NCBI GenBank assembly: GCA_024277435.1
Contig: JAJRVJ010000021.1
Span: 1-39,407, forward strand
DNA length: 39,407 nt
DNA from: Patescibacteria group bacterium
GTDB taxonomy: Bacteria; Patescibacteriota; Patescibacteriia; UBA9570
Reading direction: 5' to 3'
A model generated the notes under the pieces. The model was not told where the DNA came from. It saw only the letters and a list, made by a program, of their open reading frames with translations, and made no database searches. This document shows, piece by piece, positions 20,167 to 29,190 of the stretch. Each line of letters starts with the position of its first letter. Position 1 is the stretch's first letter. The position numbers and the translations under genes were made by a program.

Positions 20167-23100
20167 TTACGCGTAGTAACCTAAAAACTCCTCCTCCATT
20201 ACATCATCCGCAATAGCAGGATCAAGTACTACCGCCTCCATCATATCATTATAATCTTTTTCCGGGTCATAATGCAATGCAATCGAAGAATCGGCTCGAA
20301 GGGCAGGAATGATCTTGTCTAGCATTATTGCTCTTCGTTCTTGCCAATTATTTGGCCAACCTTCTTCAGAGACAATGTAACTAAGGTGTATTTCGATATC
20401 ATCAATTACCTCACTAACCTCCTTTGTTACCTTTTTTATACCTTGAGCACGCTCTATTCGCTCCATCAATTTTGTTAATTGAGCTGTTACTGACGTTAAA
20501 TCTTCAGGATCTGATACTAGTGGTTTCATCATTTTAATTCGCTCATGAAATGGCCGTAATTGCGCAACAAGGCTTTCTCGCGCCTCTGGTGTCATCCTAT
20601 TAGCTTCTCTGGCCGCCTCTGCTGCAACCGCTGCTGCCTCTTCGGCTTCTTTTCTTTGTGCCGCTGCTGCCTCTTCCATTTCTTTAATTCTAGCTACCCT
20701 AGCTATCTCTGCTTGTTGATATTCTCGGGCTTCTCGGGCTTGCCTCTCTGGATCCCTTCTATGTATAGGAACTACTTTTTGCTCTGAGCGCTTTGGTTTT
20801 ACACGATTCTGCAATGATCGCACATCAACTCCCCCTAAGGCAGCGGCCATAGTATCCAGAGCTACGTCATCGGTAAGTAAATCTCTTTCATTTGTATACT
20901 CTGGTTGGATCTCTTCATGTACATAAATCACTCTACCTTCATCGTCAAGATCTACCCTAAAAAAGTTATCCGCATCACGCGAAATTGCATACGAACCATC
21001 TGGTAAGGTTATCACATTACTCATAGAATTTCGGCTGCTGTAAAAAGCTTGTAACCGTGCTTTGCCATCTCTGCCTCGTCGTGCCTCCATAGACCGACCA
21101 GACTCACCAATTCTAAATTCTCGCACTTCATCACCAGATACATTATACACATGTCCATGTTGAATAGTTATCTTTGCATAAATACCATAGCGACTGCCCT
21201 CAATTTCTCTGTAGCGCATCGCAATTGGGCTAGCCCAGTGGCTTATTTTTTCACTTTGCAATGCTGTACGAACTTCTTCCATTAACTCTCGAGCACGTTG
21301 TACATCGCCATGATCATTATCAATAAGTTTATTGGCTTTACGCCATTTTTCTGACAAATCAGTATATTCTTCATAGGATAAACCGTAACGGTTATAGTTA
21401 TTTAGTACCTCCTCAGCAACACTGCTTAAGTCATCACGCAGTGCTTCAGCTGCTGGCAGTAATAGTTCGCGCTCTTGAGCTATTCGAGATTTCTCATCAA
21501 GAAAAATCTGGATTTCATCACACAACTCTATCGCCCGACGAGGATCTGCATCTTGTACCCGGCCATATGAATCCTTTTCCTGTGATAATCGCTTGGCCTC
21601 ATCAAACTTCCTGCCAAGATCGTACGCTGTATTATAATCAATGCCCATACGGGAATAGTTATGGCGAATATCTGCGACAGCTTCTTCAGTTGCCGCTACC
21701 CGCGCTTGAGCTGGCTCCATCATCGTTTCACGATCCAAACGCCGCTGTTCCTTGGCGTCTATCTCGACTTTTTTCTTAACAGCACTCTGATTTTCTGCAT
21801 CAGCCTCTTCTTGATTGCGATAGTATCGTACGCTAAAATTTTCAACGTATTCGCTAATATCATAATCGTAGTTTCGTGTTGCAGTAAGTGCGGGATAGGC
21901 ATAAACTGGCTCGTTTTGCCAAGTTTGCGTATATTGCATTGGCTCACCAAGCTCATCTTTAGTTGGTAGAGGCTCTAGAGCGACAACCATAATTTCTCGT
22001 GGCTCTGGTTTTTCTTCCCAAGATTTCCAGGCTTCGCGAATTCGGTCTTCGTCTACTTGTTCTTTTAGTTCATCAATACTAGTCGATTCAACTATGCTCC
22101 AACCCTTCTTTGTGCGCAGCGTCAACTCAACTGATGTGTCATCAACACCTAAAGTAGGTACATCTGATTGTTCCAATACAAATAAATCTTCAGGGTTAAT
22201 TGTAATAGATGCTGAAAACCGCTCTGGTTCGCTCCACTGTTCATTAGCTGCTTTATAGCTGTATGATACTTCATAACGTACATCACCAACGGCAACAATC
22301 TCTGGATAATGCGCGTCTACTGTTTCGCTTAATTCAGCCGGATAAAAATCTTCTAGCCGTAATTGTAATTGATCATTAATATATGTAGCCTCTGATTTTC
22401 GAAACGCTCCACTTAGGCGCTCTACATACCACTCTGCCATATTCTCCGGTTTTTGTACTTGTCCGCGTGAGCGATGAAATAAAATATCAAGCTGCTGAAT
22501 AACAGTTTTGTTATGTGCCACACATGGCAAGTCAACTTGCTCGTAGACTAATGCCTGTGCAAATGCCCGCACCGCCTCTTCTCCTTCAACCACGCGCGAT
22601 TCTTTACCAAGTTCAACAGATGTTGTACCTTGCGGGTAAAACGTCACTTGAGATTCTACTTGATCTGTTTCAGAATTATAATGTGCTGTCGCTGCTTGCT
22701 CGACCACTAAGTGCGGCATTACTTCACGAAGTTGTTCTATACCAATAGGATGTACACCGGAGGCATAATTTCGCTTAATCTCCCTCCCACGACTAGTGCC
22801 ACGCCCCTCACTAATACGTGACGCCACGCACAACTGTGGACGGGAATCAAAGCCTTCTGAACCAGGCGACATGTTTACTGTTGCGCGAGCACCAAGCAAT
22901 TGGCGGTATTCTGGTAAACCTCGACTGTTACCAAGTGAATATAGCAAACGATCAGGATGACCAGATAAAATCACTGCGCCAAGATCAGCATCACTCGCTG
23001 ATTCTAGCGTGTCTTGAAGTGTACTGCGGTCAATGCGTACTCTCGCATATCGAGCGTAGTCTCGTAACTTATAAGCAATATGCGTCAACGCTTCGGCTTT

Positions 23101-24915
23101 TAAGTAATTATCGCGACACCATCTTCTAAAATTGTTCTTCGCTGCACGTGACTCTGAAGACCTGCGCCGGTCAGATGCCTCAAACACACCATGCTCGATT
23201 GCTTGTGAAAATATATTTAGAGCTTTTAATAAGTCTGAATTTCCGCGATCAAATTTATCTTGAATACGCTGTACAGTATTACGTGCATTTTTACGTTTGT
23301 CTCCTTCGCTGTAGCCTGGAGCATTATCGATATCTCTGCGGGATGGGCCAAGTAGTACATTAGATTCGCGCTCGAACGCTGCGAGTATCAACGCCGCCTC
23401 AATACAACCACGTTTTTTTGCCTCTACAATCATGCGACCAATCCGCGGCTCAAATGGCAGCTCACCCATTTCACGACCAACCCGCGTCATCTCGCCCTCT
23501 TCAGTCATCGCTCCAAGCTCTGTAAGCTCAGCAATACCATGAGCAATAGCACCTGCTTTTGGTGGTTCAATAAATGGAAACTCTTCAGGATCAATACCAA
23601 GACGCTTCAAACGCAGTACGAGGTTTGCTAAATTCGTTCTACTAATTTCAGATTCCGGGTGCTGACGCATTTCTGCAAATTCACCCTCTGTCACCATTCT
23701 GTAACATTCGCCAGCAGTAATGCGTCCGGCTCTACCCGCTCGCTGCTCAGCTTGATCTCTGGAAATAAACTCGGTGCCCATTTCAATAATTCCAGTAGTT
23801 GGATTGTACCGTACAGATCTCTGCCGACAAGAATCAACAACCACTTTAATGCCTGGAACAGTAATAGAGGTTTCTGCTATATTCGTAGCAACAATAACCC
23901 TCCGCTGCACACCAGGGCCTTTATTTCCAGATAACGCTTTATCACGATCGGCTGGACCGAGCTGCCCATACAACGGCAACACCTCAACACCATCAATAGA
24001 ACCAATACGATTTATGGTATCGCGAATTTCTTTTCCTCCTGGCAGAAATACTAAAATATCTCCATCACCAGCCGCTTTGCATAATGACTTTACTTTTTTT
24101 GCTAATTGATCCATATAATTAAGCACCATTCCCTGATGATCCCTTTGTGATTCATCTTGATAGTGTTTGTCTACAGGATGAGCTCGACCTTCAATGCGTA
24201 AATAGTCCTCATCATCAATGCCAAAAAACTGTTGAATCTGTTCTTTGTGCATGGTCGCAGATGTCAGTAGCGTTAATGGCGCATCACCACGCTCGTGCAT
24301 CATTTTAATCAAGCCAAGCGCCAGGTGATAATCAATGCTCCCTTCATGCATCTCATCAACAATAATTGCACCGACCTTCTCTTTAGTGAGATCACCTCGC
24401 ATTAAATACCGGAGAAAAATACCTGGTGTTACTACAGCTAAAGCACTCCGACTGTCCACAGTACGTGCCTCTGAAGTGGAAAAGCCCACACCACGCCCAA
24501 GCTGCTCACCCATCACCGCAGAAGTTGCCCGAGCAACACCGCTGGTAGCATCTTTACGCGGTTGCAGCATCACCGTGCGATCTTGCAAACCACGCTTGGT
24601 TAATACACGCCGCATTGCAACCGGTGAATAGACTGATTTACCAGAACCAGTCTCGCCTTGCAAAAGCAACATACCTTTTCTATCAAGGCAGGATTCTAAT
24701 CCATCCTCTAATATATGCAACTGTTCTCGAACCGGTAAATCCTGGGCTTCAATGCGACGACGCAACTCTAACTGTCGGTCTCTACTTGAATAGCGTTCAA
24801 TAGTAGTTGCATTATCAACTGAGCCGCTATCACCATTGTAATCCGGGTAACTCCCCTGACGATCGCGAGGAGGTCCCTGATTACCTCCTCCTCTTTGTCT
24901 GTTTCGTCTTGCCAT
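20167..24915 (-). CDS. Large HrpA-like DExH-box helicase (1582 aa) with long C-terminal extension
   Basis: LLLQGETGSGKS Walker A, IIVDEMHEGSID motif II (DEMH), LLTSATM, EQRAGRAGRITAGECYRM motif VI; Ala/Glu-rich coiled-coil-like region near the C terminus. Confidence 0.85.
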   Translation of the reverse strand: MARRNRQRGGGNQGPPRDRQGSYPDYNGDSGSVDNATTIERYSSRDRQLELRRRIEAQDLPVREQLHILEDGLESCLDRKGMLLLQGETGSGKSVYSPVAMRRVLTKRGLQDRTVMLQPRKDATSGVARATSAVMGEQLGRGVGFSTSEARTVDSRSALAVVTPGIFLRYLMRGDLTKEKVGAIIVDEMHEGSIDYHLALGLIKMMHERGDAPLTLLTSATMHKEQIQQFFGIDDEDYLRIEGRAHPVDKHYQDESQRDHQGMVLNYMDQLAKKVKSLCKAAGDGDILVFLPGGKEIRDTINRIGSIDGVEVLPLYGQLGPADRDKALSGNKGPGVQRRVIVATNIAETSITVPGIKVVVDSCRQRSVRYNPTTGIIEMGTEFISRDQAEQRAGRAGRITAGECYRMVTEGEFAEMRQHPESEISRTNLANLVLRLKRLGIDPEEFPFIEPPKAGAIAHGIAELTELGAMTEEGEMTRVGREMGELPFEPRIGRMIVEAKKRGCIEAALILAAFERESNVLLGPSRRDIDNAPGYSEGDKRKNARNTVQRIQDKFDRGNSDLLKALNIFSQAIEHGVFEASDRRRSSESRAAKNNFRRWCRDNYLKAEALTHIAYKLRDYARYARVRIDRSTLQDTLESASDADLGAVILSGHPDRLLYSLGNSRGLPEYRQLLGARATVNMSPGSEGFDSRPQLCVASRISEGRGTSRGREIKRNYASGVHPIGIEQLREVMPHLVVEQAATAHYNSETDQVESQVTFYPQGTTSVELGKESRVVEGEEAVRAFAQALVYEQVDLPCVAHNKTVIQQLDILFHRSRGQVQKPENMAEWYVERLSGAFRKSEATYINDQLQLRLEDFYPAELSETVDAHYPEIVAVGDVRYEVSYSYKAANEQWSEPERFSASITINPEDLFVLEQSDVPTLGVDDTSVELTLRTKKGWSIVESTSIDELKEQVDEDRIREAWKSWEEKPEPREIMVVALEPLPTKDELGEPMQYTQTWQNEPVYAYPALTATRNYDYDISEYVENFSVRYYRNQEEADAENQSAVKKKVEIDAKEQRRLDRETMMEPAQARVAATEEAVADIRHNYSRMGIDYNTAYDLGRKFDEAKRLSQEKDSYGRVQDADPRRAIELCDEIQIFLDEKSRIAQERELLLPAAEALRDDLSSVAEEVLNNYNRYGLSYEEYTDLSEKWRKANKLIDNDHGDVQRARELMEEVRTALQSEKISHWASPIAMRYREIEGSRYGIYAKITIQHGHVYNVSGDEVREFRIGESGRSMEARRGRDGKARLQAFYSSRNSMSNVITLPDGSYAISRDADNFFRVDLDDEGRVIYVHEEIQPEYTNERDLLTDDVALDTMAAALGGVDVRSLQNRVKPKRSEQKVVPIHRRDPERQAREAREYQQAEIARVARIKEMEEAAAAQRKEAEEAAAVAAEAAREANRMTPEARESLVAQLRPFHERIKMMKPLVSDPEDLTSVTAQLTKLMERIERAQGIKKVTKEVSEVIDDIEIHLSYIVSEEGWPNNWQERRAIMLDKIIPALRADSSIALHYDPEKDYNDMMEAVVLDPAIADDVMEEEFLGYYA

Positions 24916-24918
24916 AGT

Positions 24919-25530
24919 TTAAGAGAGTTTATGTGATTCAAACTGAATATCTTTTGTTCCTCCAGATAAGAACCAATTGCTTGCAAGTAGTGCTGCAGTA
25001 AGCGATGCTGACCCAGTTAGACTAACCTGTTGTTTATTTGGATTCATTGAATAGACGTGATGTAAGAAATTCAGTAATTGCTCCTGCGTATTTTTTTCAT
25101 CATTCTCTACCTGATTTTCTATTCGCGACTTCTGCCATACCATATCCAAATCGATTTCAGTCTCAGATTGAGTGTCTTCTTCCCATTGTTTTTCAAATTG
25201 CCCCATATCTTCTTCACTCCATATCACAGCCAGGTCAATCACTCCCTCTGGCCGAATATATTCCTGACCCAGGTTTGAATATATCACTATAGCTGGTTGA
25301 TCCTGCGCTCGCCTGTATGTTATTTCCACGGCTACAGATCGTAATTGTTTAAACAATGCCAACACAAAAAACAACGGGGCTTCCCCGCGTAATTCAATCG
25401 GTACATTATGTATATTAGAAACAACCTCATTCACTGTGCGTTGAATGACGGCATCATCTGTTGAACTTGGTGCAACGCTATCTAATTCAACAGTTTGATA
25501 ACTAATCAATGTTTCTACTTGTTGTTCCAT
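24919..25530 (-). CDS. Hypothetical protein just upstream of the DExH helicase
   Basis: 203-aa ORF, 3-nt gap to the helicase start, same strand. Confidence 0.6.
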   Translation of the reverse strand: MEQQVETLISYQTVELDSVAPSSTDDAVIQRTVNEVVSNIHNVPIELRGEAPLFFVLALFKQLRSVAVEITYRRAQDQPAIVIYSNLGQEYIRPEGVIDLAVIWSEEDMGQFEKQWEEDTQSETEIDLDMVWQKSRIENQVENDEKNTQEQLLNFLHHVYSMNPNKQQVSLTGSASLTAALLASNWFLSGGTKDIQFESHKLS

Positions 25531-25611
25531 AATAGTTTATTTAAAGCTAGCACATTTTTGACTTGAAATCAAGTTCAGAACAATGTTTTTTAGTCAGCAT
25601 GATCATTTTTG

Positions 25612-25897
25612 AAAGCCTCGGGGTTTATCCCCGTTGGCAGTATTATTCACGATTCAACTTGCTTTTAGTTAAATCGTTTCCAAAAGTGATTATATTTTTT
25701 TCGTTGATATACCCAGCTTTGGAAGTCGTGGAACGTTTTCGCGTAACTACTTCGCTGAAATTTCAGCAAGTGTAGCTGGGCGACGGTACGTTCCAAACCG
25801 TGGTTGGCTGTCCATTTGATGAATCGCGGGTACAGCCTGTCGCGATAGGTAGTTTTGTTTATGTCCGGTGATACCCACACCGGGCTTGAGCAGCCCG
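25612..25897. other. Hairpin-dense non-coding segment
   Basis: CGGGG/CCCCG (25619-25633); TGGAACGT...ACGTTCCA (25729-25736/25788-25795) enclosing GCTGAAATTTCAGC (25754-25767); ATCGCG/CGCGAT (25823-25846); CCGGTG/CACCGG (25865-25883); CGGGC/GCCCG (25881-25897). Confidence 0.6.
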
Positions 25898-25900
25898 ACC

Positions 25901-26299
25901 CTACTCCAGGTCGAACTGCTCCAGCTCCTCCTCGGTGACCGGGATCACCAAGACGGAGGTCTTGCCGTCCGCCACCCGGTTCAGCGACCGGATGAACTCC
26001 GGGCGGCTGAGCGACCGGATGGCGAACCGCCCCTTCTGCCGCATGGGGAGCATCCCCAAACGCCCGAGGATCTCCGGGCGGGTGACGTCCCGCCTTCTCA
26101 TCTCGAGGGGGAGGGTCTCTTCGCGGCCTCCCTCATCCCCCTGGAGGCAGAGGGTGACGGTGACGGGCTGGGACGCCCGCCACTGAATGAGCAGTAGCCG
26201 GAAAATTCCGGCAAAGGAGGCCAGGCCGGTGACGGCCTCGAACCCCCCGGCCCAGAAGTTGTTAACGAAGGAGAGAACGGAAAAAATGAATTCGACCAC
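25901..26299 (-). CDS. GC-rich-island hypothetical protein (133 aa, N-terminal hydrophobic)
   Basis: GTG start at 26299 preceded by AGGAGG Shine-Dalgarno (AGGAGGCATCGTG); MVEFIFSVLSFVNNFWAGGFEAV...; GC-rich composition unlike flanks. Confidence 0.6.
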   Translation of the reverse strand: MVEFIFSVLSFVNNFWAGGFEAVTGLASFAGIFRLLLIQWRASQPVTVTLCLQGDEGGREETLPLEMRRRDVTRPEILGRLGMLPMRQKGRFAIRSLSRPEFIRSLNRVADGKTSVLVIPVTEEELEQFDLE

Positions 26300-26445
26300 G
26301 ATGCCTCCTAGGCATCCGCGCAGAGCTGGAAACATTCCAGTTGCGGGTAGAAATTGGCAACTATTTACCAACTACTATCCACAACCAATGCTCCATTGCG
26401 CTATGTACTAAACACACCCACTTACATATCTACCTTTGGAAGGGT

Positions 26446-26589
26446 GAGGCGTTTTGTGGATGTGAGTCCACAAGGTGCCTCGAACCTGGTTGATCTTGCC
26501 TCGCTCTAAATGAGCTCAAGCGGCAGCGGTGTTCAACCAATCGCTTTGCATACGTGTTTATGTCCTAGGTATGCAAGCCAGGACTTGAG
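26446..26589. other. Structured intergenic region between the two GC-island genes
   Basis: GAGGCgttTTGTGGA tgtgag TCCACAAggtGCCTC (26446-26481); TGGTTGA/TCAACCA; GCTC taaat GAGC; TTGCATAC/GTATGCAA (26546-26576); CTCAAG/CTTGAG. Confidence 0.55.
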
Positions 26590-26593
26590 TGCG

Positions 26594-27610
26594 CTACTCC
26601 TCGAATCGCTCCCGGAGGGCCGGGAGGATGCTCTCATTCCAGACGACCTCCGATCCGTGGAGGAGGAACCCCACGTTGGAGATGAGGCCGGCATTCTTGC
26701 CGGTCTCAGCGCCCTCGGGAACGAGGTCCCGGAGGTCAATCTCCTCCTGGAGATGCCGAGGCACCGCCAGGGAGAACATCTCGCCCCCGTCGCGGGACAG
26801 GAAGCCCCGCTTGCGGACCACCGTCACGCGGCAGCCGGGCCGCGCCTCCATCTGCCGGGCCAGGATGGTCAGGTCGAAGCGCTGCGCTCCGACCGTGTCC
26901 ACGAACCACACGCCCGAGACGGGCTGGGTGGCGGTGCCGGCGAGGCGGGTGGCCTCCGAGACCTGAGCCTCGTAGACCAAGACCTTCTCCTGGAACCAGG
27001 AGAGAGCCTCCTGGTCGCCCTGGCTCGCGGCCACGAACTGGCCGAAGAGCTCGGCCTTGGCGGCCTCGCTCACCTCCGGCCGCTTCGGGTTGAAGGGGGG
27101 CAGAGTGCCGAGGCACCGGACGGCGAGCCAGCCGAGCTCGCTGAGGCTCTCGGCGGACTGGGCCGGCCGGACGTCGAAGACGGCGGCATCGGCGTCCAAC
27201 TCGGGGTAGGTCACCCCGAGTGCCTTCATAGCGGCCGTGAGGCCGTCCATGTCGGGGTCCGCCACGATGACGGTCCCGGAGGAGGCAAACTCTCCGGCCT
27301 CCACCAGGAATGAACAGGCCGGGAACTCGCTGCGGAGCTCCAGGTGGGAGCCGGTGCCCTGCAACAGGGCCTCCAGCTCGAGGAAGGCCTCGGGGTTGCG
27401 GCCTTCTCCCCGATGGTGGTCGCGGACGACCACCTCCTGCCCGCGGCCCTTCATGGCCGCCGCGATCTCAACCAAGGTCGGGGTGGCGGCCGTGTCGAGG
27501 AAGACCACGCGAGTGGCCTCCTCGGTGGCGAAGAGGACGGCGTCGCGGTCGGCGGCGCCGAAGAACTTTGAGAAAAAAACGGCGCGCGCGGCGATGGTCA
27601 AGTTCAGCAT
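26594..27610 (-). CDS. Atypical DHH-family phosphoesterase-like protein encoded in GC-rich island
   Basis: AAGGAG Shine-Dalgarno upstream of ATG; VVFLDTA, VVVRDHH and VIVADPDMDGLTAAMKALG motifs. Confidence 0.55.
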   Translation of the reverse strand: MLNLTIAARAVFFSKFFGAADRDAVLFATEEATRVVFLDTAATPTLVEIAAAMKGRGQEVVVRDHHRGEGRNPEAFLELEALLQGTGSHLELRSEFPACSFLVEAGEFASSGTVIVADPDMDGLTAAMKALGVTYPELDADAAVFDVRPAQSAESLSELGWLAVRCLGTLPPFNPKRPEVSEAAKAELFGQFVAASQGDQEALSWFQEKVLVYEAQVSEATRLAGTATQPVSGVWFVDTVGAQRFDLTILARQMEARPGCRVTVVRKRGFLSRDGGEMFSLAVPRHLQEEIDLRDLVPEGAETGKNAGLISNVGFLLHGSEVVWNESILPALRERFEE

Positions 27611-27703
27611 TTGGTTTTGACTCCTTATTTGCCTTTGTGGTGAGGAATGTACTGACTGGTCGAGGGAATGGCTACCCTATAGTGACCGGCGTTCAGTACC
27701 GTA

Positions 27704-27781
27704 GAAATCGTATACTCTTGTCATTGAAGACAGGCTATTTGCCAGAGTAGAAGACGTAGCATGCTACGTCTTTACGATTTC
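27704..27781. ncRNA. Candidate structured RNA leader or folded-DNA element: nested branched structure
   Basis: GAAATCGTA(27704-27712)/TACGATTTC(27773-27781) closes two arms: ACTCT/AGAGT (27714-27718/27744-27748) holding TGTC ATTGAA GACA and GGC TATTT GCC, plus 22-bp perfect palindrome AAGACGTAGCATGCTACGTCTT (27751-27772). Confidence 0.5.
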
Positions 27782-27916
27782 GATAACATTGAAATAGCTG
27801 GGAACATGACGGACTAGAGTTTCAACTCGTACCGTTCATATGCCATGCATATTTCAAAACTATCCTCACTTCAACACTTCACCCAGAATTAGGTGCAGTG
27901 TCTTCCAAAGATAGAT

Positions 27917-28147
27917 ATGTTTTCAATGTACGAAGTCTATTCAGAGCAATATCTGCTCAAGCCAGACAAGTGGAGGAGAAAGGTTCAATCAGTAAATCTT
28001 TGTGCGGAAAAATTTGCACGAAGGTTCACCGATGACGATACAGCTGTAGAGAGTATCGTCCCATCACCCTTGAAAATCAAATGTTGTGATGTTGATATTA
28101 GTGTGCTTATGTGTACGTTTCCGCATGAGGCTCTCTACGGCCGTTAG
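27917..28147 (+). CDS. Possible small ORF of unknown function
   Basis: MFSMYEVYSEQYLLKPDKWRRK...; contains GACGATAC/GTATCGTC inverted repeat (28034-28041/28053-28060), so may be structured non-coding instead. Confidence 0.25.
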   Translation: MFSMYEVYSEQYLLKPDKWRRKVQSVNLCAEKFARRFTDDDTAVESIVPSPLKIKCCDVDISVLMCTFPHEALYGR

Positions 28148-28306
28148 CAGACACATAATGCTATCCTTTCTCCTTTTTTGATTGATTCGTAATGTGCGTT
28201 GTCATCCAATACTCAAGCTTGAATTCAAATGACCGAGCATACTAATACACTTTCTAAATTCTGTCAATAGCCTAAGTGTGTAAAATTGCTAATGTTAGCT
28301 AAATGT

Positions 28307-28330
28307 AAAAAAAACGCCAATAAATATGGC
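28307..28330 (-). terminator. Weak terminator downstream of HNH gene
   Basis: Minus strand GCCATATTTATTGGC-GTTTTTTTT; short stem but strong T tract. Confidence 0.4.
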
Positions 28331-28361
28331 TTATGATACTAATATTGCAAGTATATAACAT

Positions 28362-28913
28362 TTATATACTATTCACTATTTCATTTAATTGTGAAATTTT
28401 CTTTTGAAACCACAGCCTTTCAATGATCAACCATTGATTCTGAGTGAATGATTTGAAAAAATCCTCGATTGATGTACCGCTTGGAACATTTAGCGCATGA
28501 GCTAAATCATGACAATTCCTACATGGTGCTTCTAAATTATCTGCCGTATGTGGATTTTCTCTGGTATGATTTCCTTTGAATGTTTCAAAATGTCTAATAT
28601 GATGCGGAGGCTTTATTCCTTGGCACGTATGATGTGGTCTTCCAAAATCTCTGTCCTTGTCCCTGGTAATAATAAATTCAGAAATAGCTTCCGGAATCCT
28701 TCGGCCATAATCACCTTGTTCCAGTCTATTCAATCTTGCCTGCGTTAAGCGAAGTTTCCTGGATATACGATTTCTCGCTTTGCGAGGTAAACGCTCATCT
28801 AAAGACGCCTGTAACTCAACTATTTCCTGCTCTAGGCTTGCTTTTAATTGTCGCTCTTCGCTAGTCATTTCAGATGACTTAGTGATGAATGATCTTCTTT
28901 CGAGTGATCTCAT
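28362..28913 (-). CDS. HNH endonuclease-like protein
   Basis: CQGIKPPHHIRHFETFKGNHTRENPHTADNLEAPCRNCHDLAHAL HNH-type Zn/catalytic spacing. Confidence 0.75.
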   Translation of the reverse strand: MRSLERRSFITKSSEMTSEERQLKASLEQEIVELQASLDERLPRKARNRISRKLRLTQARLNRLEQGDYGRRIPEAISEFIITRDKDRDFGRPHHTCQGIKPPHHIRHFETFKGNHTRENPHTADNLEAPCRNCHDLAHALNVPSGTSIEDFFKSFTQNQWLIIERLWFQKKISQLNEIVNSI

Positions 28914-29053
28914 TGTTTAGTATTTATCTTGTTTATCGCAACAGTGCCCAATTCAGACTCGGCAACATCTGGTAGGCGAGTGGTCCTCTCCTGCCTTTGA
29001 TCACGTGCACGAGCTTTCTGTGCCTGATGTCGTGTATTTTTCTCTCGACTCAT
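28910..29053 (-). CDS. Small basic protein translationally coupled to HNH gene
   Basis: MSREKNTRHQAQKARARDQRQERTTRLPDVAESELGTVAINKINTKQ*; ATGA overlap with HNH start. Confidence 0.4.
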   Translation of the reverse strand: MSREKNTRHQAQKARARDQRQERTTRLPDVAESELGTVAINKINTKQ

Positions 29054-29190
29054 TGCAATATAATACAGATATAAGATACTACATTCATCATACCAAAAAA
29101 AACCCAATATGTTTAAGGGTCCTCGTGCATAGTTATCTACCAATGCTATTATGAAGCAACGGGGTGTCAGTATGACTAATGCAGATTTAG

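Noticed and set aside
25868-27750. Numerous long plus-strand ORFs in the GC-rich island (e.g. 26510-27313, 27310-27750)
   Set aside because: High GC depletes stop codons; these are shadows of the minus-strand genes, which have Shine-Dalgarno sites and more natural composition.
27704-27781. 78-nt branched element as a tRNA
   Set aside because: Length is tRNA-like but there is no T-loop GGTTCRA, no anticodon-arm geometry, and the branches are nested rather than cloverleaf.
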